Made by a program: the position numbers and the translations under genes. From JBKBKC01 sp046294265 (GTDB lineage: Bacteria > Pseudomonadota > Alphaproteobacteria > Rhodobacterales > Rhodobacteraceae), in the NCBI GenBank assembly GCA_046294265.1, contig JBKBKC010000003.1, positions 124,001 through 188,000 of the forward strand: a DNA stretch of 64,000 nt, written 5' to 3'. The notes beneath the pieces were generated by a model. It had not been told where the DNA came from. It worked only from the letters and a program-made list of their open reading frames with translations, and did not search any database. Positions 63,658-64,000 of this stretch are shown here, one piece after another. Each line of letters opens with the position of its first letter. Position 1 is the stretch's first letter.

Positions 63658-64000
63658 TCAGAGGATCAGGTCACCCGCGTCGAGGGCGGACACGCCTTCG
63701 ACCTCGATGAACCAGTTGCGTCTGGCGTTGCCGTTGATGTCGATTTCCAGCACCCCGGATTCGTCGAAACGCACTTCGCCCGCCGTGCTGCTGAAGGCGT
63801 TGCCGCCGATGAACACAAGCCCGGGGGCAAGCGCGCTCAGGTCGATGCGGTCGATGCCGGTCTCGAAGTCCTTGATCACATCGGTCCTTGCCGCGCGGTC
63901 GTTGTGGCGCACGTCGGTAAAGACGAAGACATCCGCCTGGGTTCCGCCCCACAACTCGTTCCTGCCCGCGCCGCCGAACAAGGTATCGGCTCCGGCGCCG
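63658..64000 (-). CDS. RTX-repeat (hemolysin-type calcium-binding) protein, C-terminal end (partial)
   Basis: The window ends inside this gene. The last 114 residues contain GAGADTLFGGAGRNELWGG, nonapeptide repeats of the GGxGxDxLxGG type that bind calcium after secretion. VIKDFETGIDRIDLSALAPGL and a C-terminal strand region follow, like the serralysin-type C-terminal secretion domain. Such proteins normally leave by a type I system. The catalytic or adhesive part lies beyond 64000. Confidence 0.88.
   Translation of the reverse strand, partial: GAGADTLFGGAGRNELWGGTQADVFVFTDVRHNDRAARTDVIKDFETGIDRIDLSALAPGLVFIGGNAFSSTAGEVRFDESGVLEIDINGNARRNWFIEVEGVSALDAGDLIL

Overview
The window is a GC-rich bacterial chromosome segment that reads like an alphaproteobacterium of the Rhodobacteraceae/Paracoccaceae type. 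The reasons are the family-level matches seen together: an ethylmalonyl-CoA pathway set (ethylmalonyl-CoA mutase, mesaconyl-CoA hydratase, malyl-CoA thioesterase), monomeric NADP-isocitrate dehydrogenase, the serC-serA pair with a structured leader, a FYDLN-type acidic protein, DUF4170 next to waaA-lpxK, and tRNA and SdhC sequences of alphaproteobacterial type. Most of the window is core metabolism with small accessory pockets. I see no prophage, insertion sequence, CRISPR array or recognisable defence island.

Layout. 1-5 kb: end of a homocysteine methyltransferase, RluA-type pseudouridine synthase, membrane-linked FMN glutamate-synthase-like protein, monomeric isocitrate dehydrogenase. 5-11 kb: a frameshifted fumarylacetoacetate-hydrolase remnant, an acyl-CoA ligase, a ketopantoate-reductase-like enzyme, and serC-serA. 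11-18 kb: a metallophosphatase, a MocA/ThuA pair facing a LacI regulator across tRNA-Arg, then lipid A/Kdo genes (DUF4170, waaA, lpxK). 18-25 kb: a DEAD-box helicase with a long basic tail, mtaB-dapF, tRNA-Lys, a decayed YdeI-like gene, and a TetR regulator with two VOC proteins behind a clear palindromic operator. 25-36 kb: an MprF-like protein, a Rieske oxygenase plus acyl-CoA ligase, tRNA-Ala, regulators and envelope proteins, and two secreted low-complexity proteins (Asp/Asn-rich and Ser/Asn-rich).

36.7-47 kb is a leftward block: sdhC-D-A, then six intercalated small-lipoprotein, glycosyltransferase and methyltransferase genes chained by 1-4 base overlaps, then sdhB. Upstream lie a DUF4344 peptidase and the mcl2-nnrU-DUF1737-mch group. 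47-64 kb: mdh, a methyltransferase, a secreted EF-hand-like protein, then the rightward 2-oxoglutarate/succinyl-CoA block sucC-(AT-rich orphan)-sucD-sucA-sucB-(MAPEG)-lpdA, a broken ASCH gene, ecm, and the edge of an RTX-repeat protein.

How the parts fit. Isocitrate dehydrogenase, the OGDH complex, succinyl-CoA synthetase, SDH and malate dehydrogenase give the oxidative TCA arm from isocitrate to oxaloacetate except fumarase. Ecm, Mch and Mcl2 carry acetyl-CoA assimilation towards that cycle. The most striking non-coding signal is a near-identical 31-base double palindrome (two 10-base palindromic boxes 11 bases apart) upstream of both sdhC and sucC, which suggests one regulator acts on both operons.

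Quality limits. Two 10-N assembly gaps (11265-11274 and 54606-54615, the latter inside sucA) and a G/C homopolymer stretch at about 58840-59005 are unreliable. Frameshifts near them may be errors.
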